From JALHMQ01 sp037441125 (GTDB taxonomy: Bacteria > Pseudomonadota > Gammaproteobacteria > Burkholderiales > Burkholderiaceae_F), in NCBI GenBank assembly GCA_037441125.1, contig JBBIST010000076.1, positions 1 to 16,202 of the forward strand: a stretch of DNA of 16,202 bases, written 5' to 3'. A model generated the notes under the pieces. That model did no database searches and was not told the DNA's origin. It was given only the letters and a program-made list of their open reading frames with translations. Position numbers and translations under genes: made by a program. This document shows, piece after piece, positions 7,458 through 14,028 of this stretch; position 1 is the stretch's first letter; each line of letters begins with the position of its first letter.

Positions 7458-8291
7458 TTGCAGCCGCCGCCCGCCAAGCTCGATGCGCGCCAGCTCCCGC
7501 TGGCGCTGTTCGCCGACGAGCCGGCGCCAGCGACGGCGGCACCGCCGCCAAGCCGCGAGCCGGTGCTCGGCGAGCGGCGGCGCCAGATCCTGCTCGCCGG
7601 CGAGCCGACCGCCTACCGGCTGCGGCGCGGCAAGCGGCGCACGATCGGCCTGCGCATCGACGACGACGGCCTGACCGTGAGCGCGCCGCGCTGGGTCGCG
7701 TTGCGCGAGATCGAGGCGGCGATCGTCGAGAAGGAGCGCTGGATCCGCACCCGGCTTGGCCAGTGGCGCGAGCAGGCGGCGCGCCGCCGGCTGCCGCAGG
7801 TGCGCTGGGCCTGCGGCGGCAGCCTGCCCTACCTCGGCGCGCCGCTGACGCTGCGCCTGCGGCCGCAGGTCGAGTCGACGCGCCTGGTCGCCACCGAGGC
7901 CGGCCACGAGCTGCACCTGGCGCTCGCCGCCGATGCGCTGCCGGAACAGATCAAGGACACGGTGCAGGCCTGGCTGCAGGCGCAGGCGCGGCGCCTGCTG
8001 GGCGAGCGCATCGCCCACCTGGGCGCCGGCCTGGCGGTGCAGCCGGCGGCCTGGGCGCTGTCGTCGGCGCGCGCGCAATGGGGCTCGTGCACGCACGACC
8101 GGCGCATCCGCCTGAACTGGCGCCTGATCCACTTCGCGGCGCCGGTGATCGACTACGTGGTCGCGCACGAACTGGCGCACCTGCAGGAGATGAACCACAG
8201 CCCGCGCTTCTGGCACACGGTGGCGCAACTGCTGCCGGGCTTCGAGGCGGCGCGCGACGAGATCAAGGCGATCGACCTCGCGTCGATGTAG
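7458..8291 (+). CDS. YgjP-like zinc metallopeptidase (DUF45/WHG family)
   Basis: This is a predicted cytoplasmic zinc metallopeptidase of the YgjP/DUF45 family (PF01863 type); substrates are unknown. The 277-residue protein has an N-terminal LARQLPLALF-like stretch common in beta-proteobacterial members, a basic patch (YRLRRGKRRTIGLRI, about 53-67), the conserved AQWGSC around 206-211, RIRLNWRLIHF at about 216-226, and the catalytic HELAH at 237-241 followed by MNHSPRFW with the third ligand His247. There is no signal peptide. The start is uncertain: TTG at 7458 is the best candidate in frame, but no Shine-Dalgarno is seen and there is no in-frame ATG near the N-terminus. The 142 bases upstream hold no gene, only a 12-base palindrome GTCGCGCGCGAC at 7400-7411. 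The gene follows plsC, as in Burkholderiales. Confidence 0.9.
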   Translation: MQPPPAKLDARQLPLALFADEPAPATAAPPPSREPVLGERRRQILLAGEPTAYRLRRGKRRTIGLRIDDDGLTVSAPRWVALREIEAAIVEKERWIRTRLGQWREQAARRRLPQVRWACGGSLPYLGAPLTLRLRPQVESTRLVATEAGHELHLALAADALPEQIKDTVQAWLQAQARRLLGERIAHLGAGLAVQPAAWALSSARAQWGSCTHDRRIRLNWRLIHFAAPVIDYVVAHELAHLQEMNHSPRFWHTVAQLLPGFEAARDEIKAIDLASM

Positions 8292-8322
8292 GGAACGGGC
8301 ACGCCGGCACGGGCGCTGCGGC

Positions 8323-8328
8323 TAAGCT
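8323..8328 (+). promoter_or_regulatory. Possible -10 element just before the prolyl oligopeptidase gene
   Basis: TAAGCT lies 9 bases before the ATG at 8338 and is the only AT-rich word in the 46-base gap. If used, the transcript would be nearly leaderless with that ATG, which fits the absence of a Shine-Dalgarno, or would favour the second Met codon at 8362. No -35 was found. Confidence 0.22.
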
Positions 8329-8337
8329 TTCACCCCC

Positions 8338-10599
8338 ATGAGGGTCTGCAAGCCTGCGGCGATGCGCGTCCACGCGACGCCAGCAAACCCGGCGCGCCGC
8401 CGCGCGCTCACCATCGCGCTGCTCGCCGCAGCGCCGCTGCCGGTGCGCGCGCTCAGCATCGAGCCGCCGCCGCCGGCCGCCGTGCGCACGGTCACCGACA
8501 CCTACTTCGGCACCGCGCTCGCCGATCCCTACCGCTGGCTGGAGAACGTCGCCGACCTTGAGGTCCAGGCGTGGATGCGCGCTCAGTCCGACTACGCGCG
8601 CGCGCTGCTGGACGCGATCCCGGGCCGCACCGAGCTGCGCCGGCGCATCGACGAGCTCGACGGCGCGGTGGCGGCGCGCGTGATCGACGTCCAGCGCCGT
8701 CCGGGCCGGCTGTTCTTCCAGCGCCGCGGCGCCGGCGACAACCAGTTCAAGCTGTACGTGCGCGATGCCAAGGGAACGCGCCTGCTGGTCGACCCGGAAG
8801 CGATCGGCCGCAAGGCCGGCCGGCCGCACGCGATCAACTACACGGCGGCGTCCTGGAGCGGTCGCTACGTCGCCTACGGGATCTCGGCCGCCGGCACCGA
8901 GGATGCGTCGCTGTACGTGGTCGACAGCGCCAGCGGCCGCACCGTCCTCGGCCCGATCGAGCGCGCCCAGTACGGCGCCGTCGGCTGGCTGCCCGACGAC
9001 AGCGGCCTGTTCTTCAACCGGCTGCAGGAAATGAAGCCGGGGATGGCGCCGGTCGAGAAGTTCCAGAACACGCGCGCCGTTTTCGTGCGCCTGGAAGACG
9101 GCGCGCAGGCGGCGACACGCGCGCGCACGGCGCTGGCGTTCGATTCGCCCGGCGTGCGCATCGACCCGGCGCAGGACGCGCCGATGGTGGTCGCGGTGCA
9201 CCGTACGGCGCTGGCACTCGGCCTGATCTTCCACGGCACCGACCGCGAGCTGAGCGCCTTCGTCGCGCCGCTGGCGGATGCCGCCGCCGGCCGCGCGAAG
9301 TGGCGGCAGATCGTCGATCGCGGCGACGGCATCACCGCGCTCGAGATCGTCGGCGAGCGGCTGATCGCGCTCAGCCACCGCGGCGCGCCGCGCATGCGGC
9401 TGGTCGAGACCTCGCTCGCCCGGCCCGACTTCGGCCGCGCGCGCACGCTTGCCGCCGGCGAGCCGGGCGTGCTCACCGGACTGGCGCGCGCCGCCGATGC
9501 GCTCTACCTGAGCCGGCGCGACGGCAGCGTCTCGCGCCTGCTGCGGCTGCCGATCATGCCCGGCACGGGCACCATCGGCGCCGCGCGCGAGCTCGCGCTG
9601 CCGGTGGCCGGCAGCTTCGAGATGACTGGCGCCGACCCGCGACTGCCCGGCGTCCTGCTATCGCTGCAGGGCTGGACGCGCGGCGTGCAGATCTTCGAAG
9701 CCGGCGCGCACGGACTGACCAACACCGGCCTGCAGCCGCGCGGCCGCTACGACGCGCTCACCGACTATGTCGCCACCGAAGTGCTGGTGCCGAGCCACGA
9801 CGGCGCGCGCGTGCCGCTGTCGATCATCCACCGGCGCGGACTGAAGCTCGACGGCAGCGCGCCGGCGCTGCTCTGGGGCTACGCCGCCTACGGCATCACC
9901 GAGGAGCCGTGGTTCTCGGCCTGGCGCATCGCCTGGCTCGAGCGCGGCGGCGTGTTCGCGGTGGCCAACCCGCGCGGCTCGGGCGCGTTCGGGCACGACT
10001 GGTACAAGGCCGGCTTCCAGGAGTCCAAAGCCAACAGTTGGAAGGACTTCATCGCCGCCGCCGAGTACCTGGTGGCGCAGCGCTACACCTCGCCGGCGCG
10101 CCTGGGCATCTGGGGCGGCAGCGCCGGAGGCATCCTGGTCGGACGCAGCATGACCGAGCGTCCGGACCTGTTCGCGGCGGTGATCGCCTCGGTCGGCCTG
10201 CTCGACACGGTGCGCGCCGAACTCTCCCCGAACGGCGTGCCCAACATCGCCGAGTTCGGCACGCATACGACCGAGTCCGGCTTTCGCGCCCTGCTGGCGA
10301 TGAGCACCTACCACCACATCGCCGACGGCACCAAATACCCGGCGGTGCTGTTCACGCACGGCGTCAACGACCCGCGCGTCGACGTCTGGCACAGCAGCAA
10401 GGCGGCGGCGCGCCTGCAAGCGGCCAGCGCCAGCGGCCGGCCGGTGCTGCTGCGGCTCGACTTCGAGTCCGGCCATGGCGTCGGCGACACGCGCGAGCAG
10501 CGCAACGCCGAGCGCACCGACGTGCTCGCCTTCCTGCTGTGGCAGTTCGGTCTGGCGCGCGGCGCGACGCCGGCCGCACCGGTGCCGCCGAAGCGGTGA
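8338..10599 (+). CDS. Prolyl oligopeptidase family serine peptidase (S9A), exported
   Basis: S9A enzymes cut short peptides after proline (or basic residues in oligopeptidase B-like members). The 753-residue protein has an N-terminal region with a basic ARRRALT start and hydrophobic stretch at about 20-39, so export is likely; the RRR could be a Tat or simply a Sec n-region. The mature part starts with the family's DPYRWLEN at 63-70, followed by a beta-propeller to about 470. The alpha/beta-hydrolase domain follows, with LWGYAAYGI, NPRGSGAFG and GGSAGG containing nucleophile Ser595. The triad is completed by Asp678 (HGVNDPRVDVW) and His713 (ESGHGVG), so the enzyme looks intact. The start could be ATG 8338 or 8362. 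It sits where many Betaproteobacteria carry gloA, so it looks like a lineage-specific insertion in the conserved block. Substrate preference cannot be told from sequence. Confidence 0.93.
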   Translation: MRVCKPAAMRVHATPANPARRRALTIALLAAAPLPVRALSIEPPPPAAVRTVTDTYFGTALADPYRWLENVADLEVQAWMRAQSDYARALLDAIPGRTELRRRIDELDGAVAARVIDVQRRPGRLFFQRRGAGDNQFKLYVRDAKGTRLLVDPEAIGRKAGRPHAINYTAASWSGRYVAYGISAAGTEDASLYVVDSASGRTVLGPIERAQYGAVGWLPDDSGLFFNRLQEMKPGMAPVEKFQNTRAVFVRLEDGAQAATRARTALAFDSPGVRIDPAQDAPMVVAVHRTALALGLIFHGTDRELSAFVAPLADAAAGRAKWRQIVDRGDGITALEIVGERLIALSHRGAPRMRLVETSLARPDFGRARTLAAGEPGVLTGLARAADALYLSRRDGSVSRLLRLPIMPGTGTIGAARELALPVAGSFEMTGADPRLPGVLLSLQGWTRGVQIFEAGAHGLTNTGLQPRGRYDALTDYVATEVLVPSHDGARVPLSIIHRRGLKLDGSAPALLWGYAAYGITEEPWFSAWRIAWLERGGVFAVANPRGSGAFGHDWYKAGFQESKANSWKDFIAAAEYLVAQRYTSPARLGIWGGSAGGILVGRSMTERPDLFAAVIASVGLLDTVRAELSPNGVPNIAEFGTHTTESGFRALLAMSTYHHIADGTKYPAVLFTHGVNDPRVDVWHSSKAAARLQAASASGRPVLLRLDFESGHGVGDTREQRNAERTDVLAFLLWQFGLARGATPAAPVPPKR

Positions 10600-10604
10600 A
10601 GGTC

Positions 10605-10725
10605 GGATTCAGGATTCAGGATTCGGGATTCGGGGAAGGACCGGGAAGCGCATTGGCCACCGCCTTTCCCTGAATCCTGAATCCCGAATCCTGAATCCTG
10701 TTCTTGAATCCTGAATCCCGAATCC
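10605..10725. repeat. Inverted heptamer array between convergent genes
   Basis: Four plus-strand heptamers of the form GGATTCR occupy 10605-10632. The inverted form [TC]GAATCC is repeated four times at 10671-10698 and three more times at 10705-10725. In a plus-strand transcript, 10605-10639 can pair with 10664-10698 to form a stem of about 35 bp with one A-C mismatch and three G-U pairs, closing a 24-base loop. The array fills almost the whole gap between the stop of the prolyl oligopeptidase (10599) and the stop of rsmA (10731). It may act as a bidirectional terminator or mRNA 3'-end stabiliser, although it has no U-tract. A second array of similar design lies at 12477-12577. Confidence 0.9.
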
Positions 10726-10730
10726 GGGCT

Positions 10731-11501
10731 TCACTGCGCCAGGCGCACGAACTCCGCGACCGCCAGCGTCTCGCCGCGCGCCTGCGGGTCGATGCCGGCG
10801 GCGCGGATCTGCGCTTCATCCAGCAGCGGCGCGAGCGCGTTGCGCAGCGTCTTGCGCCGCTGGCCGAAGGCGGCCGCGACCACCTGCGCGAAGCGCTGCG
10901 CATCGACCGGCGGCAGCTCGGCCGCAGGCCGCGGCACCAGGCGCACGACCGCCGACTGCACCTGCGGCGCCGGCGCAAACGCGCCCGGCGGAACGACGAA
11001 CAGCCGGCGCACCGCGTAGCGCCACTGCAGCATCACGCTCAGGCGCCCGTAGTCGGCGCTGCCGGGCGCGGCCGTCATGCGGTCGACGACCTCCTTTTGC
11101 AGCATGAAGTGCTGGTCGCGCACTCGATCGGCGATCGGCAGCAGCGCAAACAGCAGCGGCGTGCTGATGTGATAGGGCAGGTTGCCGACGATGCGCAGCG
11201 GCCGCGCATCGGCGGCGGCGAGCCGCGGCCAGTCGAGCGCGAGCGCATCGGCCTCGATCAGCGTCAAGGTCTCGGGCGCGAAGCGGCGGCGCAGGCGCGC
11301 GGCCAGATCGCGGTCGATCTCGACGCAGGTCAGGTGTCCGGCGCGCGCAACCAGCCGTTCGGTCAGTGCGCCCAGCCCCGGACCGATCTCGACGATGCGC
11401 TCGCCGGCCACAGGCGCGATCGCCTCGACGATGCGCGCGATGTAATGGGCGTCGTGCAGGAAGTTCTGGCTGAACCGTTTGCGCGCGCGGTGGCCCTGCA
11501 T
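10731..11501 (-). CDS. rsmA: 16S rRNA (adenine1518-N6/adenine1519-N6)-dimethyltransferase
   Basis: RsmA (KsgA) uses S-adenosylmethionine to dimethylate two adjacent adenines in helix 45 of 16S rRNA and acts as a late checkpoint in 30S assembly. The 256-residue protein is near the usual size. Visible motifs are RFSQNFL (9-15), the SAM-binding EIGPGLGALT (38-47), the acidic VEID after strand 2 (60-63), the catalytic NLPYHIS (107-113), and VPPGAFAPAPQVQSAVV in the second half. The ATG at 11501 gives the family's short N-terminus; no Shine-Dalgarno is obvious. It starts 9 bases after the pdxA stop and is the last gene of the lptD-surA-pdxA-rsmA run. Its 3' end directly abuts the heptamer array. 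Confidence 0.97.
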   Translation of the reverse strand: MQGHRARKRFSQNFLHDAHYIARIVEAIAPVAGERIVEIGPGLGALTERLVARAGHLTCVEIDRDLAARLRRRFAPETLTLIEADALALDWPRLAAADARPLRIVGNLPYHISTPLLFALLPIADRVRDQHFMLQKEVVDRMTAAPGSADYGRLSVMLQWRYAVRRLFVVPPGAFAPAPQVQSAVVRLVPRPAAELPPVDAQRFAQVVAAAFGQRRKTLRNALAPLLDEAQIRAAGIDPQARGETLAVAEFVRLAQ

Positions 11502-11510
11502 CGGGCGTTG

Positions 11511-12509
11511 TCAGCCAGCGGCGCCGCGCCGGAAGCCGGCGCCCGCGGCCACGCACCGGCACGCCAGCTCGACCGCGAGAGCGAGCGCCGCGCGCAGGCT
11601 GCCGGCATCGGCGCGGCCCGTGCCGGCCAGATCGAGCGCGGTTCCGTGGTCGACCGAGGTGCGAACGAAGGGCAGTCCGAGCGTGACGTTGACGCCGTGG
11701 CCGAAGCTTGCGTACTTCAGCGGCGCCAGCCCCTGGTCGTGGTACATGGCGACGATCGCGTCGTAGCGGCGCGCGTTGGCGGGAACGAACACGGTGTCGG
11801 CCGGCAGCGGGCCGTCGAGACTGAGGCCGCGCGCACGCATCAGATCGAGCGCGGGCGCGATGACCTCGATCTCCTCGCGGCCGAGGTGTCCGCCTTCGCC
11901 GGCGTGCGGATTGAGTCCGCACACGCCGATGCGCGGCGAGGCGATACCGAACTTCGCGACCAGATCGGCATGCAGCACGCCGATGGTCGCGACCAGGCCG
12001 TCGATCGTGATCGCACCCGGCACTTGCGCCAGCGGCAGGTGCGTGGTGGCCAGAGCCACGCGCAGCGGCTGCGCGGCATCGCCGCCGACCAGCATCATCA
12101 CGACCTCACGCGTGCCGCTTTTCTCGGCCAGATACTCGGTGTGACCGGTGAAGCGGATGCCGGCGTCGTTGATCACGCCCTTGTGCACCGGCGCGGTGAC
12201 GATCGCATCGAACTCACCGGCGAGCACGCCGGCGAGCGCACGGTCGAGCGTGGCGAGCACGTAACGCGCGTTGCCAACGTCGAGCTGCCCGGGCACGACC
12301 GGCGCGCCGAGCGCGACGTGTTCGATCGCAACGCCGCCCGGCAGCCGCGCCTGAGCGAACAGCGACCGATCGCCGATCAGCGCGCACTCGACCCCCGCCG
12401 GCAACGCATCGAGCGCCGCCACCGAGATCTCCGGCCCGATGCCCGCGGGTTCGCCGGTGGTCAGCGCCAGGCGCAAGGATCGAGGATCGAGGATCGAGGA
12501 TCGAATCAT
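11511..12509 (-). CDS. pdxA: 4-hydroxythreonine-4-phosphate dehydrogenase
   Basis: PdxA oxidises 4-phosphohydroxy-L-threonine with NAD in the DXP-dependent pathway to pyridoxal 5'-phosphate. With the ATG at 12509 it has 332 residues, near the usual 330. The start of the fold is LALTTGEPAGIGPE (14-27). The three metal-binding His are visible: His123 (FTGHTEYLA), His202 (LNPHAGEGGHLG) and His257 (AMYHDQGLAPLK). Residues 3-11 are encoded by a tandem heptamer array, not by conserved sequence. An in-frame TTG at 12476, just after the array, would give (M)RLALTTGEP and a 321-residue protein lacking the repeat-coded peptide; it has no Shine-Dalgarno either. I prefer the ATG, weakly supported by GGA five bases upstream. 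The ATG lies in the loop of a predicted hairpin, so translation may be structure-controlled. Confidence 0.95.
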   Translation of the reverse strand: MIRSSILDPRSLRLALTTGEPAGIGPEISVAALDALPAGVECALIGDRSLFAQARLPGGVAIEHVALGAPVVPGQLDVGNARYVLATLDRALAGVLAGEFDAIVTAPVHKGVINDAGIRFTGHTEYLAEKSGTREVVMMLVGGDAAQPLRVALATTHLPLAQVPGAITIDGLVATIGVLHADLVAKFGIASPRIGVCGLNPHAGEGGHLGREEIEVIAPALDLMRARGLSLDGPLPADTVFVPANARRYDAIVAMYHDQGLAPLKYASFGHGVNVTLGLPFVRTSVDHGTALDLAGTGRADAGSLRAALALAVELACRCVAAGAGFRRGAAG

Positions 12510-12577
12510 GGCGTCCGCGCGCACCAGCGCTTGCCCAACTCCCAAGTCCTCAATCCTCAATCCTCGATCCTCAATCC
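12477..12577. repeat. Inverted heptamer array across the surA-pdxA junction
   Basis: Four perfect GGATCGA heptamers occupy 12477-12504. The inverted forms TCCTCAA, TCCTCAA, TCCTCGA, TCCTCAA and a partial TCC occupy 12547-12577. Bases 12477-12504 can pair with 12550-12577 (28 positions). The arms differ at three positions. In the minus-strand transcript, the sense of surA and pdxA, all three become U-G pairs; in the plus strand they would be C-A mismatches. The 45-base loop contains the likely pdxA ATG (12507-12509) three bases from the stem, and one arm encodes PdxA residues 3-11. No terminator-like U-tract follows, so an RNA element affecting pdxA translation or mRNA processing is more likely than termination. 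Confidence 0.9.
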
Positions 12578-12583
12578 CGCCTC

Positions 12584-13960
12584 TCACCCTTCGTCCAGCC
12601 GCAACTCCACATACGTGCGGTCGCGCAACTGGCGCAGCCACTCCTGGAACGCCGCGTCCGACTTGCGCTCGCGCAGCGCCAGGCGCGCGGCCATCCGGTT
12701 GCGTTCGGCCGGCGACTCGTCGACGCGCCGCTCCATCACCTGGATCAGGTGCCAGCCGAAGGGCGAAGCCACCGGTTCGCTGACCTCGCCCGGCTTGAGC
12801 GCGTCCATCGCGCGCTCGAACTCGGGCACGGTGTCGCCGGCATAGATCCAGCCCAGTTCGCCGCCGCGCGTGGCGCTCGGATCGACCGAGTGCAGGCGCG
12901 CCAGCGAGCCGAAGTCCTGGCCGCCGGTGACCACACGCGCGCGCAGCTCCTGCAGCCGGCGCACCACGTCCGGCTCGGGCGTCAGGTCGGTGACGCGCAT
13001 CAGGATGTGGCGCACGCGCGTCTGCTGCAGCGGCCCGACCGCAAGTCGGCTGTCGGCGGCGCTGCGGCTGCCGACCAGACGCAGCAGGTGGAAGCCGCCG
13101 GGACTGCGCAGCACCGGCGCCAGTTCGCCGGGCTTGAGTCCGCGCACCGCCTCGACGAACAGGGTCGGCAGCCGTTCGGCGCTGCGCCAGCCGAGTTCGC
13201 CGCCCTTGAGCGCCTCGGCCGCGGCCGAGTGGCTCGCCGCCAGTCGCGCGAAGTCGGCGCCGGCCTGCGCCTGCGCGCGCAGATCCTCGGCCTGCCGGCG
13301 CACCTGCTCGATACGTTCCGGCGTGGCGTTGTCGGGCAGGCGCAGAAGGATCTGGGCGATGTTGTACTCGACCGCACCGGCGGCGGCCGTCTGCTCGGCG
13401 AGGAAGGCTTCGACCTCGGCCTCGCTCACCTGGATGCGCGCCTCGACCTCGCGTTCGCGCAGCCGGTTCATGGCGATGTCCTCGCGCACGTCCTCGCGGA
13501 AACGGGCAAAGGGCACGCCGTCGGCCTCGATCCGGGCGCGGAAGGCGGCCAGATCCATGCGGTTTTGCTCGGCGATGCGGCCGATCGTGGCGTTGACCGT
13601 GGCGTCGTCGACGCGCACGCCGGTCTCGCGCGCCGCCTGCACTTGGGCGCGGTCGATGACGATCCGCTCCAGCACCTGCCGGCGCAGCACCTCGCGCGGC
13701 GGCAGTGCAATGTTCTGGCGCCGCAACTGCTGCTCGGCGATGCGCAGGCGCAGCTCCAGTTCGCTGGCGGTGACGACTTCGTCGTTGACCACGGCGACGA
13801 TCCGGTCGAGCGCGCGCGGCGCGCGGCTGTCCGCGGCCGCCGGCACGGCCGCGGTCGCCTGCGGCAGCCGCGGCGACTGCGCCAGCGCCGGCAGGGCGCC
13901 GCCGAAAAGACCGAGCAGAAAAAAAGCGCGCGCCACAGTGCGCACCGGGATGGCAACCAT
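12584..13960 (-). CDS. surA: Periplasmic chaperone / peptidyl-prolyl isomerase SurA
   Basis: SurA escorts unfolded outer-membrane proteins, including LptD, across the periplasm to the BAM complex. With the ATG at 13960 it has 458 residues. A signal peptide is clear: basic start, hydrophobic FFLLGLFGGALPALAQ (13-28), likely cleaved after ALA. The N-terminal chaperone domain begins at about 50 with DRIVAVVNDEVVTASEL. Two parvulin domains follow at about 198-296 (YNIAQILLRLP, GGELGWRSAERLP, SPGGFHLLRLV) and 314-411 (VRHILMRV, GGELGWIYAGDTVPEFE, SPFGWHLIQV). A C-terminal helix completes the chaperone module (RNRMAARLALRERKSDAAFQEWL). A GTG at 13966 is possible, but the AGAGG at 13970-13974 is better spaced for the ATG. 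It lies immediately downstream of its client gene lptD, the usual arrangement. Confidence 0.96.
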   Translation of the reverse strand: MVAIPVRTVARAFFLLGLFGGALPALAQSPRLPQATAAVPAAADSRAPRALDRIVAVVNDEVVTASELELRLRIAEQQLRRQNIALPPREVLRRQVLERIVIDRAQVQAARETGVRVDDATVNATIGRIAEQNRMDLAAFRARIEADGVPFARFREDVREDIAMNRLREREVEARIQVSEAEVEAFLAEQTAAAGAVEYNIAQILLRLPDNATPERIEQVRRQAEDLRAQAQAGADFARLAASHSAAAEALKGGELGWRSAERLPTLFVEAVRGLKPGELAPVLRSPGGFHLLRLVGSRSAADSRLAVGPLQQTRVRHILMRVTDLTPEPDVVRRLQELRARVVTGGQDFGSLARLHSVDPSATRGGELGWIYAGDTVPEFERAMDALKPGEVSEPVASPFGWHLIQVMERRVDESPAERNRMAARLALRERKSDAAFQEWLRQLRDRTYVELRLDEG

Positions 13961-13969
13961 CGTCACTCG

Positions 13970-13974
13970 CCTCT
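13970..13974 (-). promoter_or_regulatory. Shine-Dalgarno for surA
   Basis: AGAGG on the minus strand ends 9 bases before the ATG at 13960 and only 3 before the alternative GTG at 13966. The spacing favours ATG. Confidence 0.55.
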
Positions 13975-13996
13975 AGGGTGGACCTTGCGTGTCGGC

Positions 13997-14012
13997 CGCG
14001 CCGCGCGGCGCG
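13997..14012. repeat. 16-bp GC palindrome between lptD and surA
   Basis: CGCGCCGCGCGGCGCG is a perfect palindrome in the 68-base lptD-surA gap. It has no U-tract and could form only a short stem in RNA. In such GC-rich DNA it may be chance. Confidence 0.5.
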
Positions 14013-14028
14013 CATGGCGGCGGCAACG

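Noticed and set aside
8571..10673. 700-codon plus-strand frame within the prolyl oligopeptidase gene
   Set aside because: It overlaps the S9A gene in another frame, and the translation is Arg/Ala-rich without motifs, while the annotated frame has an intact triad.
10605..10725. CRISPR array
   Set aside because: The repeat unit is 7 bases, directly tandem, with no unique spacers between units and no cas genes.
10704..12845. Long plus-strand open frame opposite rsmA, pdxA and surA
   Set aside because: The opposite strand encodes three proteins with complete catalytic motifs; the plus-strand translation is rich in Arg, Gln and His with no recognisable domain.
13919..13925. Run of seven A in the surA signal peptide as a frameshift or slippage site
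   Set aside because: The frame is intact through it (two Phe codons TTT TTT in the hydrophobic core), so it needs no special explanation.
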